A stretch of 64,000 bases of DNA from Lentisphaerota bacterium (GCA_015061815.1 SUVW01000001.1:62001-126000); one strand, 5' to 3'. Counted from the stretch's first letter, positions 1 to 9,468 are shown. Made by a program: numbers and translations. The notes: a model not told the origin generated them from the sequence alone.

Positions 1-293
1 CTGAACGGCTGAAAAAACAATCCGCGCAAGCCAAAGGCGACAACACCTACCACAATGATCAAATCCAGCAGCGCATACATTCTGCCGCGACGGGGAAGCG
101 GCAAGGACTCACAGTCTTTGCGCGCTTTGAGCAATGCGGCATCCAAATGATCTGCCGGAGCATTTGCCAATTCCGTTATAATACTGTCAAATTGCAGCCG
201 CAACGCCGGGGAGAGCAGATCATCCTCGGCGCGGCGGCGGGCTTTCATTTCTGAAAGTTGTTTTTTACGTTTCCGTTCTTTTAAGAAATTCAT
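1..293 (-). CDS. lepB: Signal peptidase I, N-terminal part (cut by window edge)
   Basis: The minus-strand reading frame opens with ATG at 293 and runs off the left edge, giving 97 codons. After a basic, Lys/Arg-rich cytoplasmic head (residues 1-20) and an acidic linker, residues about 72-97 form a hydrophobic segment ending GLRGLFFQPF. This matches the membrane anchor that directly precedes the catalytic Ser box in type I signal peptidases of this bacterial group; the Ser and Lys catalytic residues lie outside the window. The enzyme cleaves Sec/Tat signal peptides on the outer face of the inner membrane. It starts 18 bp after the preceding secreted-protein gene and is probably co-transcribed with it. 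The identification rests on the anchor sequence only. Confidence 0.7.
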   Translation of the reverse strand, partial: MNFLKERKRKKQLSEMKARRRAEDDLLSPALRLQFDSIITELANAPADHLDAALLKARKDCESLPLPRRGRMYALLDLIIVVGVVAFGLRGLFFQPF

Positions 294-311
294 CCTGTTT
301 TCTCTGCGCTT

Positions 312-704
312 TTACCTGCGTCCGGGGCGATGTGCCGGAGCCGGACGGTGATGACGGGGCGGAGCCGGACGGTGATAGTGGTTGCGGGGCACCGTATAAC
401 GGTACTGCACCACCGGAGCCGGTGCATAAACAACCGGAGCCGGAGGCGCAACTGTGACCGGATCAGTGTACACCACCTGAACCGGAGCCGGAACCACTGC
501 CGGAGCCGGAACCACTGCCGGAGCCGGAACTGCAACCACCGGAGCCGGTGCAATCACCCGCGCCACCAGATTTACGATCCCGGCCGCCAGAGCCAAACCG
601 TCATTGCCATGATGATGATGTCTGGTCCCATGCGGACCGGCAAACGCGGTCGTACCTACCAGCATCACTGCCAACACCGTCATTGTTTTAGTAAGATTTT
701 TCAT
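312..704 (-). CDS. Secreted Pro-Ala-Val repeat and His-rich protein
   Basis: The protein has 130 residues. The start at 704 was chosen because it begins a clear signal peptide (MKNLTKTMTVLAVMLVG, cleaved after AFA) and has an AAAGGGAAAAG ribosome site; an in-frame extension to 761 has neither. The mature protein starts with a His-rich stretch (GTRHHHHGND), has one short hydrophobic segment, then consists of PAPVV/PAPAVV repeats, and ends in a His/Pro/Arg-rich tail. Low-complexity Pro/Ala/Val segments like this usually span the periplasm or are exposed on the envelope, and the histidine clusters could bind metal; both points are inference. No family is recognised. It lies between ftsZ and lepB and has its own promoter. 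Confidence 0.75.
   Translation of the reverse strand: MKNLTKTMTVLAVMLVGTTAFAGPHGTRHHHHGNDGLALAAGIVNLVARVIAPAPVVAVPAPAVVPAPAVVPAPVQVVYTDPVTVAPPAPVVYAPAPVVQYRYTVPRNHYHRPAPPRHHRPAPAHRPGRR
482..530 (-). repeat. 18-bp tandem repeat in coding sequence
   Basis: The unit CCGGAGCCGGAACCACTG occurs at 482-499 and 500-517, with a third partial copy from 518 that diverges after about 13 bases. It encodes the PAPAVV repeat of the secreted protein. The unit length is a multiple of three, so copy changes would alter protein length without breaking the frame. Confidence 0.85.
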
Positions 705-788
705 AACTTTTCCCTTTCGTTTTAAGAGTTGCTGTTGTTTAGCCGTTTCCGGCGACTCCAACCCTTTAACGTTAAGGATTCCCTAATT

Positions 789-816
789 ATTTTACACTCT
801 TTACTTTTTCCTGCAA
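789..816 (-). promoter_or_regulatory. Promoter of the Pro/His-rich secreted protein gene
   Basis: On the minus strand a -35 TTGCAG (811-816) and a -10 TAAAAT (789-794) are separated by 16 bp. It lies in the 120-bp space between ftsZ and the secreted-protein gene and fits the window-wide promoter pattern. Confidence 0.5.
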
Positions 817-824
817 AAAATTTA

Positions 825-2000
825 TTATTTTCCGCAATCGACCACGATCCCGCGCCGCTTGAATGTGGGGACATCCAAATCTTCCCCATCGAGCATCACC
901 GGAGTGGTATTTTCCATAATCCCCTTATCTTCAACGATCAAATTCGGCAGATCCATCTGGGTTCCCGGTTCATTGTCATATTCAACGGCTTTATTTACAC
1001 CGGAAGTCCGCTTTCCACTGACAGAAGTGACCGGTGACGGACGATCCAGGTAACGAACCGTCAAAGCTGTCAATTGGAGCTTTCCGGTGAACTCTTCTGA
1101 TGTTGCCGCTCCCATAACTATGATTTTTTCCAAATCCGGATCACATTGACGGGCGCAAAGATCCAATACCGCCCTGGCACTTCCAAGAGAAAGTTCCGGT
1201 CCGCCCAGCAAAGAAAATGCTACTGCATCTGCCGTATCCAGACTTTCCGGTCCGCCCAGCAACGGTGAGGCCAGCAGCTTTTCCGTCGCCCTTGAATAAG
1301 CATCGTCTCCGGCTTCAACCAGAGCCGTCCCCAACGCGCAAAGAGTGTGCCTCCGCTTCAAAACTCCGGTAAAAGATGCGAAATCAGCATTAAAAAGATT
1401 GCCGCCGCCAAGTATCGACGCCACCGCCCGCAATGTGCGGGCCATCTCCTTATCCGACAGGATGAATGCATCATTGATCGCCGTTTCGCCATCCAACGTG
1501 GAAAACAATAAATCATTGGGCAGAACGATCACCGCATCGGCAATCGGCAGAATATCATTTTTGATCTTATCCTCGGCCAGCCGGCGGCGGCGGATGCCTT
1601 CCATAGAAAACGGCAGAGTGACCAACACCGCCGTTGTTATATGCAGTTTAGCCGCCACGCCCAGCACCACCGGCAAACCGCCGGTGGCCAAACCGCCGCC
1701 CAATCCGGCAACGACGATCAAAACATCCGTGTCACTCAAAACATTATGCAGCTGCTTGCGCTCATTGGCCAAAGCCTGCTGACCGGCGATCAGATCACCG
1801 CCGCACCCGCGACCGGAACGCAGCAGTCTGCCGGCCTGTATCCAATGTTCCTCCCCAAGTTGTGTTCCGGCCAGAGAAGTCACATCGCTATCGACTGCCA
1901 GCAGATGAAAACCTGCACTTTCAAAACTTCCGGCAAATTCGCGGATGACCCGGCAACCGGCTCCGCCGACCGCCATTACTGTGATTTTTTTGCTTCCCAT
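825..2000 (-). CDS. ftsZ: Divergent cell division protein FtsZ
   Basis: This tubulin-like GTPase would form the division ring on the inner membrane. Numbered from the upstream GTG at 2006, the N-terminal nucleotide loop AVGGAGCRV (12-20), the DSD loop, the FtsZ-like PFSMEGIRR (132-140) and IVLPNDLL (160-167) segments, and the extreme C-terminal anchor-binding peptide DVPTFKRR are all recognisable. Two key sites are altered. The tubulin signature GGGTGTG reads GGGLATG (103-109). The catalytic T7 loop NxDFAD reads NADFAS, so the second Asp is Ser. Length is about 390 residues, normal for the family. ATG 2000 is given as start; GTG 2006 would overlap the ftsA stop. It is co-transcribed with ftsA. 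Identity is firm, but GTPase activity is uncertain. Confidence 0.85.
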   Translation of the reverse strand: MGSKKITVMAVGGAGCRVIREFAGSFESAGFHLLAVDSDVTSLAGTQLGEEHWIQAGRLLRSGRGCGGDLIAGQQALANERKQLHNVLSDTDVLIVVAGLGGGLATGGLPVVLGVAAKLHITTAVLVTLPFSMEGIRRRRLAEDKIKNDILPIADAVIVLPNDLLFSTLDGETAINDAFILSDKEMARTLRAVASILGGGNLFNADFASFTGVLKRRHTLCALGTALVEAGDDAYSRATEKLLASPLLGGPESLDTADAVAFSLLGGPELSLGSARAVLDLCARQCDPDLEKIIVMGAATSEEFTGKLQLTALTVRYLDRPSPVTSVSGKRTSGVNKAVEYDNEPGTQMDLPNLIVEDKGIMENTTPVMLDGEDLDVPTFKRRGIVVDCGK

Positions 2001-2002
2001 AT

Positions 2003-3247
2003 TCACCGGTCTCCACGTCCCAGAAATTTACCCATTTTGCCGAAGACCTTTTTCAAGCCTCCTTCCGGAGAAATTCCATAACTCTGCTGGAAAAATGCCG
2101 CTACTTTCAACGCTCCCCACAATGCGCTGAAACGGGGCGACGTCAAATCCGTTCCCGCGCCACCGGCATCTGCCGGAAGCCCGATACGGCAATCCAGATC
2201 AAAAACATCACTGAAAAGTTCACGGCTGCGGAAATATTCAGCTCCTCCGCCGGTCAAAACCCCTCCTGCGCCCAAAGCTCTGGGAGCATTTTTTTCCCGC
2301 AGCTGACTGCGTACCAATTCAAATATTTCCCGCAATCTGGCGTCCACGATCATTTCAAATGCCGACAGCGGAATATTTTTCATCCGGCCGCCGGGGCCGG
2401 GAAATTCCAGAAAAGCTCTCTTCTCTTTCAGTGCATTTTCCAGCATACCGCTTCCAAGAAGTTTCCGGCAGGAATCTATATGCAGATTCAATCCGATAGC
2501 CAAATCATTGGCGACATGCTCCATTCCCAGCTGCACCACTCCGGATGCACATACTCCACGATCAAAATAAACCAGATATTCCGTTGCCCCGGCTCCAAGA
2601 TCTATCAACAGAGAACCATTTTCCTTTTCCAGCTCACCAACGATCCCTATTCCGGCTGCCAACGGCGAAAAAACCGGTTCGATCCGGGCATTTTCCACCC
2701 CGGAATTTATCACCGCCCGCCGGAAATTATCCACCCGGCTGGCAACAGCATGAATAATATGCACGTAAGCTTCCAGACGCCGTCCGGATTGTCCCAATGG
2801 ATTACTGACCCGGCGGTTGTCTACCAGATAATAGGACACCGACGTGTTGATTATTTCCCGTCCGCTGCCCAGAGCAATGACTTTGGCATTTTCATTTGCT
2901 TCTGCTTTCTCCGCATCAGTTATCACTCCATCTGAATTTTTTACCGTGACAATGCCCTTGGCCTGACGTGACTCGATCCCGCAACCGGAAACCAGCAGAG
3001 TCATCATCCGGCAATTGACCAACTCTCCTCCGGAGGAACGATCCGCTTCAGAAAGAGCTTTATTCAATGCCTTTGTGGCCCGATCCATATCCGCGATCTC
3101 TCCTTTGATCACAGCTCCGGGCAAATATGCCATCCCGTGCCCGATAATAGCACCGACCCCGCCGCGAGTTCCGACCTCTCCGATCAAGACACACACTTTT
3201 GACGTACCGAATTCAATGGCACAAACTGTATTGCGTTTCTGAAACAT
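2003..3247 (-). CDS. ftsA: Cell division protein FtsA
   Basis: This 414-residue actin-like protein tethers FtsZ to the membrane. Visible features are the N-terminal phosphate-1 strand CAIEFGTSKVCVLIGE (9-24), the central phosphate-2 loop LLIDLGAGATEYLVY, the GGVLTGGGAEYF adenosine loop, and a C-terminal amphipathic Lys-rich helix (GLKKVFGKMGKFLGR) that would insert in the membrane. It overlaps or abuts the start of ftsZ, the usual order. The partner ftsZ is divergent, so co-evolution of the pair is likely. A promoter of the window consensus lies 52 bp upstream; the ribosome site (AGGA, 13 bp) is weak. Confidence 0.93.
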   Translation of the reverse strand: MFQKRNTVCAIEFGTSKVCVLIGEVGTRGGVGAIIGHGMAYLPGAVIKGEIADMDRATKALNKALSEADRSSGGELVNCRMMTLLVSGCGIESRQAKGIVTVKNSDGVITDAEKAEANENAKVIALGSGREIINTSVSYYLVDNRRVSNPLGQSGRRLEAYVHIIHAVASRVDNFRRAVINSGVENARIEPVFSPLAAGIGIVGELEKENGSLLIDLGAGATEYLVYFDRGVCASGVVQLGMEHVANDLAIGLNLHIDSCRKLLGSGMLENALKEKRAFLEFPGPGGRMKNIPLSAFEMIVDARLREIFELVRSQLREKNAPRALGAGGVLTGGGAEYFRSRELFSDVFDLDCRIGLPADAGGAGTDLTSPRFSALWGALKVAAFFQQSYGISPEGGLKKVFGKMGKFLGRGDR

Positions 3248-3298
3248 CTTGCTGATGCAGTCCTGTATCTTTTATTCTATAAATACATATTCAAGGGA

Positions 3299-3327
3299 AA
3301 TATAACCCCATATCCTGAAATATTCAA
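3299..3327 (-). promoter_or_regulatory. Promoter of ftsA-ftsZ
   Basis: The minus strand shows -35 TTGAAT (3322-3327), 17 bp, and -10 TATATT (3299-3304). It lies in the 107-bp gap between ftsA and the small secreted-protein gene that ends the dxr operon. Confidence 0.7.
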
Positions 3328-3354
3328 GTCTGCCGCTGCAAAAACCTTATCTCT

Positions 3355-3720
3355 TTATCTGACTGTACCCAAACTTATTATCCGGATCGGCAGCAATATC
3401 ACCTGATAAACCAATTCAAACGGCGCACAACCGCCTTTTATGCAATTTTGCACTCCATCATCAAACATCCCGAAAGGGGCCCCAAGAGTACACTGCAAGA
3501 TCCCGGCCGGCAGCAATAAAATGGACAATGTCGATTCTCCGATCTTCATCAATCCCACTCCGCCGGACTGCAGCGCACTTATGGTATGGGGGCTCCAGAT
3601 GGAAGCCAGCTCCAACGCTTTGGGAGCCGCAGCAGTCATCGTGGCAGGATCAATGGCCGCAACCGGTTTCATCATGGCGAATAATGCGCCGCAAACACAT
3701 ATCATTGCCAACTTTTTCAT
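3355..3720 (-). CDS. Small secreted protein of a two-member paralogous family
   Basis: This 121-residue protein has a signal peptide (MKKLAMICVCGALFAMMKPVAA) and then begins IDPATM. It has hydrophobic stretches around residues 35-85, including GLMKIGESTLSILLLPAG, and a pair of Cys in NCIKGGC. It is clearly related along its length to the protein encoded at 21667-22041: same IDPxTM mature start, APxAL, a GxGxxxIG...LLPxG core and a C-terminal VxLLPI segment. No known family is recognised. The strong ribosome site AAGGAG is 9 bp from the start. It is 52 bp downstream of dxr, so it is probably the last gene of the tig-clpPX operon. Confidence 0.8.
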   Translation of the reverse strand: MKKLAMICVCGALFAMMKPVAAIDPATMTAAAPKALELASIWSPHTISALQSGGVGLMKIGESTLSILLLPAGILQCTLGAPFGMFDDGVQNCIKGGCAPFELVYQVILLPIRIISLGTVR

Positions 3721-3772
3721 TGCCGCTGCTCCTTTTCACGGGGTTGGATATCAATACCGCCTGCCGGTCGTT

Positions 3773-4936
3773 TTATCGGGTGCTCATCACCTTTTTCTGC
3801 CACTGTCTTGCCATTGACCGAGCCCGGGCATCTGCCTCAAGGACCTGTTCCAAAGACTCCTGATGCTCAACCGGACAACGTTCCATGACATCTCCGATGA
3901 TCTGCCATATACCGCCAAAATTTATCTCTCCGGTACAGAATCTTTCCACAGCCACTTCATCAGCCGCATTCATCACCGCCGGAAGAGTTCCACCGGCACG
4001 CAAAGCCGCTTCCGCAAATTCCAGAGAGGGGAATTTCTTTTTATCCGGAGCATAAAACTCCAATTTCGCCATTGCCGCCAGATCCAGAGTACTCCCCGGT
4101 TTACTCAATCTTTCCGGATAGCTCAATCCGTAAGCGATCGCCAGACGCATATCCGGCACAGAAAGTTGAGCCAGCATTGAACCGTCTGACAACTCGGCAA
4201 GCGCATGTACCACTGATTGCGGATTTATCACCACATCCAACTGTTCCGGCTGCAAATCAAAGAGATATCTCGCTTCGATCAATTCCATTGCCTTATTCAT
4301 CATTGATGCGGAATCTATGGTTATTTTGCGCCCCATCTGCCAGGTCGGATGGGCCAAAGCCTCTTCCAATGCGGCCTGCCGGATGCGTTCACTTGTCCAT
4401 GTGCGGAAAGGGCCGCCGCTGGCAGTCAGCCAGACCTTGCGCAGCTCATCACGCTTATATCCGGCCAGACACTGGAATACTCCGGAATGTTCACTATCCA
4501 CCGGCACCATGCTTCCGGATGAATCAGCACACGCCCGCATAACCAGTTCCCCGGCCAGCACCAAAACTTCCTTACTGGCCAGAGCCACCTTTTTCCCGGC
4601 TTTCAACGCCGCTAAAACCGGCAAAATCCCGGAAGTGCCGATAATCGCACATAAAACCACGTCCACTTCCGGATGAGTCACGGCTTCCAGCATTGCCTCC
4701 ATACCGCAGGCCACAACAGCTTTGGAACCGATCTTCTGCTGCAATTCCGGGAATTTTTTTTCTGATGCAGTTATCACGACTTCCGGATGCAGCAAATCGC
4801 ATTGCCGGGACAACTCATCCAAATTGTTTTTTGCAGCCAGTGCGTAAACACTGTAACGATCCGGATTGGCGGCCAATACACTTGCCGCACTTTTTCCGAT
4901 GGAACCGCTGGCCCCGAGAACAACGACTTTCTGCAT
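3773..4936 (-). CDS. dxr: 1-deoxy-D-xylulose 5-phosphate reductoisomerase
   Basis: DXR is the second enzyme of the methylerythritol phosphate (isoprenoid) pathway. It converts DXP to MEP with NADPH and a divalent metal. Seen here are the NADPH loop VVLGASGSIGKS at the N-terminus, the metal and substrate segments PVDSEHSGVFQCL, LTASGGPFRTW and the TIDSASMMNKAMELIEA helix, all canonical, and a C-terminal helical domain. Length is 387 residues. ATG 4936 is preferred because AAGGAG lies 9 bp upstream and the protein then begins directly with the Rossmann strand; a longer frame to 4981 overlaps the kinase gene. The 23-bp gap from the kinase gene indicates one transcript. Confidence 0.97.
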   Translation of the reverse strand: MQKVVVLGASGSIGKSAASVLAANPDRYSVYALAAKNNLDELSRQCDLLHPEVVITASEKKFPELQQKIGSKAVVACGMEAMLEAVTHPEVDVVLCAIIGTSGILPVLAALKAGKKVALASKEVLVLAGELVMRACADSSGSMVPVDSEHSGVFQCLAGYKRDELRKVWLTASGGPFRTWTSERIRQAALEEALAHPTWQMGRKITIDSASMMNKAMELIEARYLFDLQPEQLDVVINPQSVVHALAELSDGSMLAQLSVPDMRLAIAYGLSYPERLSKPGSTLDLAAMAKLEFYAPDKKKFPSLEFAEAALRAGGTLPAVMNAADEVAVERFCTGEINFGGIWQIIGDVMERCPVEHQESLEQVLEADARARSMARQWQKKVMSTR

Positions 4937-4959
4937 TGAAATATTCTCCTTATCCGGAT

Positions 4960-6039
4960 TCAGTGCCGGTACAAATGCCATGCCCAGTAAGCTAATATCC
5001 CGGTGGCGACAGACAATATAATGATGATTACCAGATAAATATTCCGCCGCAGAAACAGAGCAAAATTCCGGATGGCTGAAGCCTCTTCCGCAGTGGATGC
5101 GTATCCGGACAGCGAAGCATTTATATCCGCACGCATATCCATCGCATCCTGATAACGCTCTTTCGGATCACGTGCCATCGCCTTCAGACAGATCGCTTCC
5201 AAACCCGGTGGGAACTGCCGCCCGCTCAACGACGGCGGAACTATCCTGCCGGAAACCGTCCGCCGCAAAACCTCCTGCTGCGGCAGACCGGACAACGGAG
5301 AATCCAAAGTCAATATCGCATACAATATACCACCCAGGGCATAAATATCAGCGGCTTTACCGGGGACACCATCCCCGGTGACCAGTTCCGGAGCCATGTA
5401 CCCGGGGGTACCTTTTATCTGCCCGGGTTTCCCTGTGGAAATATCTCCGGCCAATCCCCAGTCAATAACCTGAACTTCGCCGAAGTCGCCGCAGTGGATA
5501 TTACCGGGTTTGAGATCAAAGTGACAAATATTCAGAGAGTGCGCAAATGCCACCGCATTGCATACCCTCACAAACAACTGCAGCAAACGGGTCTGCGGAA
5601 ACTTTGCCGCCATCTCCACATCTCCGGAACGCAACCGTTTCAACACCACCGCCAGAGTCGAACCGCGCAGATACTTCATGATGAAGAACGGAGAACCGGA
5701 CATATCGATGCCGATATCATAGACCGGTACGATGTTGGGGTGTTCCAGCTTTGCAGTGATCCGCGCTTCCTGCACAAAACGGTTCAAATCGTGTACCGGG
5801 CGATCCCGGAAATCCGGCATGATCGCCATCGCGACATCCCGTCCGGTATCCCGGTCATGCACCAAAAGCACACCCTTCATCCCTCCGAAACCGATACTGC
5901 GGATAAATTTATAACGATCCTGCGGCTTCAGCGGCAGAGAACTCAACAGATTTTCCGTTCCGCAACCGCTGCCTTCTTCTGTCAAAACAACTGTCGGTTC
6001 GATATCAGTATCAGATCCGTTCAAGTTTCGGCTCGGCAT
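4960..6039 (-). CDS. Membrane-anchored Ser/Thr protein kinase, possibly a pseudokinase
   Basis: The protein has about 359 residues. A kinase domain (about 40-305) is followed by one C-terminal membrane helix ([17 protein letters not shown]), so the kinase faces the cytoplasm. Catalytic-loop residues are HFDLKPGN (HRD is HFD), the metal motif is DWG, and the GTPGYMAPE activation segment is present. The glycine loop reads GFGGMKG, one residue longer than usual. The VAIK lysine position reads VAMA, so the ATP-anchoring Lys is missing. ATG 6039 lies inside clpX; TTG 6051 is an alternative and neither has well-placed ribosome bases. The position between clpX and dxr suggests co-expression. Catalytic activity is uncertain. 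Confidence 0.85.
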   Translation of the reverse strand: MPSRNLNGSDTDIEPTVVLTEEGSGCGTENLLSSLPLKPQDRYKFIRSIGFGGMKGVLLVHDRDTGRDVAMAIMPDFRDRPVHDLNRFVQEARITAKLEHPNIVPVYDIGIDMSGSPFFIMKYLRGSTLAVVLKRLRSGDVEMAAKFPQTRLLQLFVRVCNAVAFAHSLNICHFDLKPGNIHCGDFGEVQVIDWGLAGDISTGKPGQIKGTPGYMAPELVTGDGVPGKAADIYALGGILYAILTLDSPLSGLPQQEVLRRTVSGRIVPPSLSGRQFPPGLEAICLKAMARDPKERYQDAMDMRADINASLSGYASTAEEASAIRNFALFLRRNIYLVIIIILSVATGILAYWAWHLYRH

Positions 6040-7318
6040 CTCCACGCACAACCTCGGCGGTAATTATACAACGACTTTTTCCCTTGCGGGACGGGGCGGC
6101 AAACATTATATCCAGCATCAACTTCTCCATCAGAGCCCGCAAACCGCGCGCACCGGTGCCGCGTTGAACGGCCTTGCCGGCCAATTCTTCCAACGCATCA
6201 GGAGAAAACTGCAGATCCACATCTTCCATCGCCAGCAAACGGCGATACTGTTTTACCAGCGCATTTTTCGGCTCCTGAAGCACCCGTATCAATGCCTTTT
6301 TATCCAACGGTTCCAAAGCAGCAAACACCGGCAATCGCCCGATCAATTCAGGGATCAAACCGAAATGCACCAGATCCTCCGGCTCACATTCACTGAAAAG
6401 CCGGCCGATATTCTCCTCTTCGGCGACTTCAGCCGCTGCATTTTTTTCCGGAGCATTATCGCCAAATCCGAGCACCCGGCGGCCGCGACGGCGCTTCACC
6501 ACCTTATCCAGACCGACAAACGCTCCGCCGCAAATAAAGAGTATATTGCTCGTATCGATATGCAAAAATTCCTGATTGGGATGTTTGCGACCACCCTGCG
6601 GCGGCACATTGGCGACTGTTCCTTCCAGAATTTTCAACAAAGCCTGCTGCACCCCCTCCCCGGAAACATCCCGGGTAATGGACGCATTTTCGCCTTTGCG
6701 CGAAATTTTATCCAATTCATCAATATAGATTATACCGATCTGGGTACGCTCAATATCATTACCGGAAGCCTGATACAGCCGCAGAAGGATATTTTCCACA
6801 TCCTCACCGACATATCCGGCTTCGGTCAATGTGGTCGCATCTGTAATAGCGAACGGCACATCCAGCATTTTGGCCAGTGTTTGCGCCAGCAAAGTCTTAC
6901 CGCTTCCGGTCGGCCCGAGCAGCAGAACATTGCTCTTATCCAGCTCCACTGCGGATAATTCCGGCGGCAATGTGTCATCCTTGCCGCTGAACTTCGCTTT
7001 GAGCCGGGAGTAGTGATTATGCACCGCCACAGAAAGAACTTTTTTTGCCTGTTCCTGACCGATAACGAAACGGTCAAGCTCCTCTTTTATCTCTTCAGGT
7101 GTCGGCACATGCAATCCGTTCAACGGAGACGATGTCTCCTTTTTCCCTCCGTTTTGAGCGCGCACTTCGCTGACGATCTCATGCCCTTTGCACAAGCAGT
7201 CAGAACATATACTCAATCCCTCATACATACTGGGAATGAAAAAAAGATCTTTTCGTTCTTTGGCGGACTCACCGCAAAAACCGCAAACCGGCGGCTGTTT
7301 ATCTCTGGATTTGGCCAT
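6011..7318 (-). CDS. clpX: ATP-dependent Clp protease ATPase subunit ClpX
   Basis: ClpX is the AAA+ unfoldase that feeds substrates to ClpP. Visible in order: an N-terminal C4 zinc finger (CGFC...CSDC), Walker A GPTGSGKT, the GYVGEDV pore loop, Walker [10 protein letters not shown], the RKHPNQEF segment, an LGF loop for docking on ClpP, and the sensor-2 region GARGLR. Its length of 435 residues is normal. Its ATG overlaps the clpP stop by one base (TAATG), indicating translational coupling. A stretch of about 25 charged and Ala-rich residues follows the LGF loop. Confidence 0.98.
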   Translation of the reverse strand: MAKSRDKQPPVCGFCGESAKERKDLFFIPSMYEGLSICSDCLCKGHEIVSEVRAQNGGKKETSSPLNGLHVPTPEEIKEELDRFVIGQEQAKKVLSVAVHNHYSRLKAKFSGKDDTLPPELSAVELDKSNVLLLGPTGSGKTLLAQTLAKMLDVPFAITDATTLTEAGYVGEDVENILLRLYQASGNDIERTQIGIIYIDELDKISRKGENASITRDVSGEGVQQALLKILEGTVANVPPQGGRKHPNQEFLHIDTSNILFICGGAFVGLDKVVKRRRGRRVLGFGDNAPEKNAAAEVAEEENIGRLFSECEPEDLVHFGLIPELIGRLPVFAALEPLDKKALIRVLQEPKNALVKQYRRLLAMEDVDLQFSPDALEELAGKAVQRGTGARGLRALMEKLMLDIMFAAPSRKGKSRCIITAEVVRGDAEPKLERI

Positions 7319-7929
7319 TATTTGCCCTTATCTTTTCCGGACGGCAGGACTTTGTCGATCAGATGATAATCACACGCTTCCTGCGCGCTCATAAAAAAGT
7401 CGCGTTCAGTGTCTTTGTACAATTTCTTCAGCGGCTGCCCGGAGTGGGATGCCAGGATGCTGTTCAGCATCTCTTTCAGACGCAATATCTCTTTAGCCTG
7501 GATATCGATATCTGCTGCCGTGCCCTCGGCCCCTCCCCAGGGCTGATGAATCATGATCCGGCTGTTGGGCAATGCGAAACGTTTGCCCGGAGCTCCGGCA
7601 GCAAGCAGTACCGCACCCATGCTGGCGCACTGACCGACGCAGTACGTACGCACATCGCAGGATATCAACTGCATCGTATCGTAGATCGCCAATCCGGCGG
7701 TAACTGAACCGCCGGGACTGTTGATGTACAATTCGATATCTTTTTTCGGGTCTTCAGCCTGCAGAAAAAGCAGCTGCGCCACGATCAAACCGGCCACCTG
7801 ATCATCGATCGGAGTACCCAGCAAAATGATCCGGTCTTTAAGCAAACGGCTGTAAATGTCAAACGCCCGTTCTCCCTGCCCGGTCTGTTCAACCACCGTC
7901 GGCACCAGATAAGAATTACTTTTTTTCAT
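7318..7929 (-). CDS. clpP: ATP-dependent Clp protease proteolytic subunit ClpP
   Basis: ClpP is the serine protease forming the double-heptamer chamber. The nucleophile Ser is in [11 protein letters not shown], the His in MIHQPWGG, and the Asp in the [10 protein letters not shown] region. The N-terminal LVPTVVEQT segment and the [11 protein letters not shown] oxyanion-helix region are standard, and the protein has 203 residues. It lies between tig and clpX, the classical order. The ribosome site (CAGGGAGAAAGT) is good. Confidence 0.98.
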   Translation of the reverse strand: MKKSNSYLVPTVVEQTGQGERAFDIYSRLLKDRIILLGTPIDDQVAGLIVAQLLFLQAEDPKKDIELYINSPGGSVTAGLAIYDTMQLISCDVRTYCVGQCASMGAVLLAAGAPGKRFALPNSRIMIHQPWGGAEGTAADIDIQAKEILRLKEMLNSILASHSGQPLKKLYKDTERDFFMSAQEACDYHLIDKVLPSGKDKGK

Positions 7930-7994
7930 ACTTTCTCCCTGCTTCTCCCCCGTGACCCGGATTACACTTTCCCCGTAACGCTTCTTACGTCACT

Positions 7995-9302
7995 TCAGCC
8001 GATAGCAGCTTCAGTAAGTTTTTCCAGAACTTTGCCGTTGACGATATCCATGCGCAATTCATCTATCGAACCGGATTTTTCCAGCATATCGCGCAATTCT
8101 TTGGGTTTGCAGCCATAGTAACGGCTCATCATGGTCAACTGATCATCCAGCTCTTTGTCATCAACGGAAATATTTTCCGCCTTGGCGATCTGACGCAGGA
8201 TCAAAGCACGGCGGACCGCAGCTTTGGCATCAAGCTCAACAGCAGCACGATGATCGGCCAACTCTGCTTTGAATTTCTCGGCATCCTCATCGCTCTTGAC
8301 GATTTCCCGGGCCTTCTGCTGCAGCAGTTTCTGAACTTCATTCTCGATCAGAGCCTCGGGCAGGTCAAATTCGCCGGCCTGCTCATCCAGCTTCTTGAAA
8401 ACAGCTTCAGAAGCATTGCGCCGCTGCTGATTTTTGGCATCAAGTTCCAAACCTTTGCGGATATTTTCACGCAAAGTATCCATATCTTTGCTGCCGGTAC
8501 GCTCGACCAGCTCCGCATCCTCCAGTTTTTTGCGCCGCTGAACAGCGGAAACTTTGACTGTGTAGGAAACTTTTTTGCCGGCCAGAGCTGCTTCACGGTA
8601 ATCGGCGGGATATTCCGCTTCAAAGGTGTATTCTTTGCCGACTTCCGCGCCGGTCAGAGCTTTGATGCAGCCGGGGATATTTTCCGGCTCATTGAGCCAC
8701 ATGAACGCGTCTGTCGCCTCGATCTGACGTTTCAGAGAAGCAGATGCATCCTCCGGAAGCTCGAATGCGCCTTTGTAATCAACTTTCAACATATCTTCAG
8801 CCTGGGCAGCACCCTCGGCATCTGCATAGGTGCCGTACATGGAACGGTACATATCCAAACGTTCATCGATCGCTTTTTCCTCAACCGCATCGACCGGAAC
8901 ATCCACCTTCAAATTTTTGTAATCGCCAAGCGTGATCGCCGGAGCAGTGATACCTTCCATAGTGAAGGCGAATTCCTCACCCGGCTTGATTTCGCCGAAT
9001 TCTTTGAATCGCAAAGACATCAGATCCAGAGAATCGTCGCTCTCTATCTTTTCCACTGCGGCTCCGACAAAACGGTTGCGCAGCTCTTCGGTGATTTCGG
9101 CAGCGTATTTTTTGCTCACCATTCCCATCGGAGCTTTGCCGGGACGGAAACCGGGCAAACTCGCCACTCCGGCGATGTAGGAAACAACTTTATTCTGCTC
9201 GTTTTTCGCGACTTCAGCATCGACTTTCACCGCAAATTCTTTGGTGCAAACGCCGCTGTCTTTGATCTCCAGCACGATGGATTCGCTCAATTTTTTTGCC
9301 AT
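7995..9302 (-). CDS. tig: Trigger factor, ribosome-associated chaperone/PPIase
   Basis: The 435-residue protein has the N-terminal ribosome-binding domain with a recognisable signature (LPGFRPGKAPMGMV, near residue 50; canonical GFRxGKxP), a central FKBP-like PPIase domain and a helical C-terminal chaperone arm. ATG 9302 is chosen; an in-frame GTG four codons upstream is possible. It heads the tig-clpP-clpX-kinase-dxr operon and has a consensus promoter about 90 bp upstream. Confidence 0.97.
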   Translation of the reverse strand: MAKKLSESIVLEIKDSGVCTKEFAVKVDAEVAKNEQNKVVSYIAGVASLPGFRPGKAPMGMVSKKYAAEITEELRNRFVGAAVEKIESDDSLDLMSLRFKEFGEIKPGEEFAFTMEGITAPAITLGDYKNLKVDVPVDAVEEKAIDERLDMYRSMYGTYADAEGAAQAEDMLKVDYKGAFELPEDASASLKRQIEATDAFMWLNEPENIPGCIKALTGAEVGKEYTFEAEYPADYREAALAGKKVSYTVKVSAVQRRKKLEDAELVERTGSKDMDTLRENIRKGLELDAKNQQRRNASEAVFKKLDEQAGEFDLPEALIENEVQKLLQQKAREIVKSDEDAEKFKAELADHRAAVELDAKAAVRRALILRQIAKAENISVDDKELDDQLTMMSRYYGCKPKELRDMLEKSGSIDELRMDIVNGKVLEKLTEAAIG

Positions 9303-9390
9303 TTTCTGACACACCTTTCTTGGATTTATACCTTAATGTTTCTAAAATATTCTTTACAACAATACATTCAGTACACACTGATATTTTCAT

Positions 9391-9419
9391 AATATACTCC
9401 ATCACGTCATCTTTTACAA
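9391..9419 (-). promoter_or_regulatory. Promoter of the tig-clpPX operon
   Basis: The minus strand has -35 TTGTAA (9414-9419), 17 bp, and -10 TATATT (9391-9396). The predicted transcript leader before tig is about 80 bases. Confidence 0.7.
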
Positions 9420-9468
9420 CCTTTTTTATCATTTTTCCGGAGAAAAACCACTGTGACCGCAAAAAATA

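Noticed and set aside
8250-9392. 380-codon plus-strand frame opposite trigger factor
   Set aside because: It is the antisense of tig with no family resemblance and it would run through the tig promoter.
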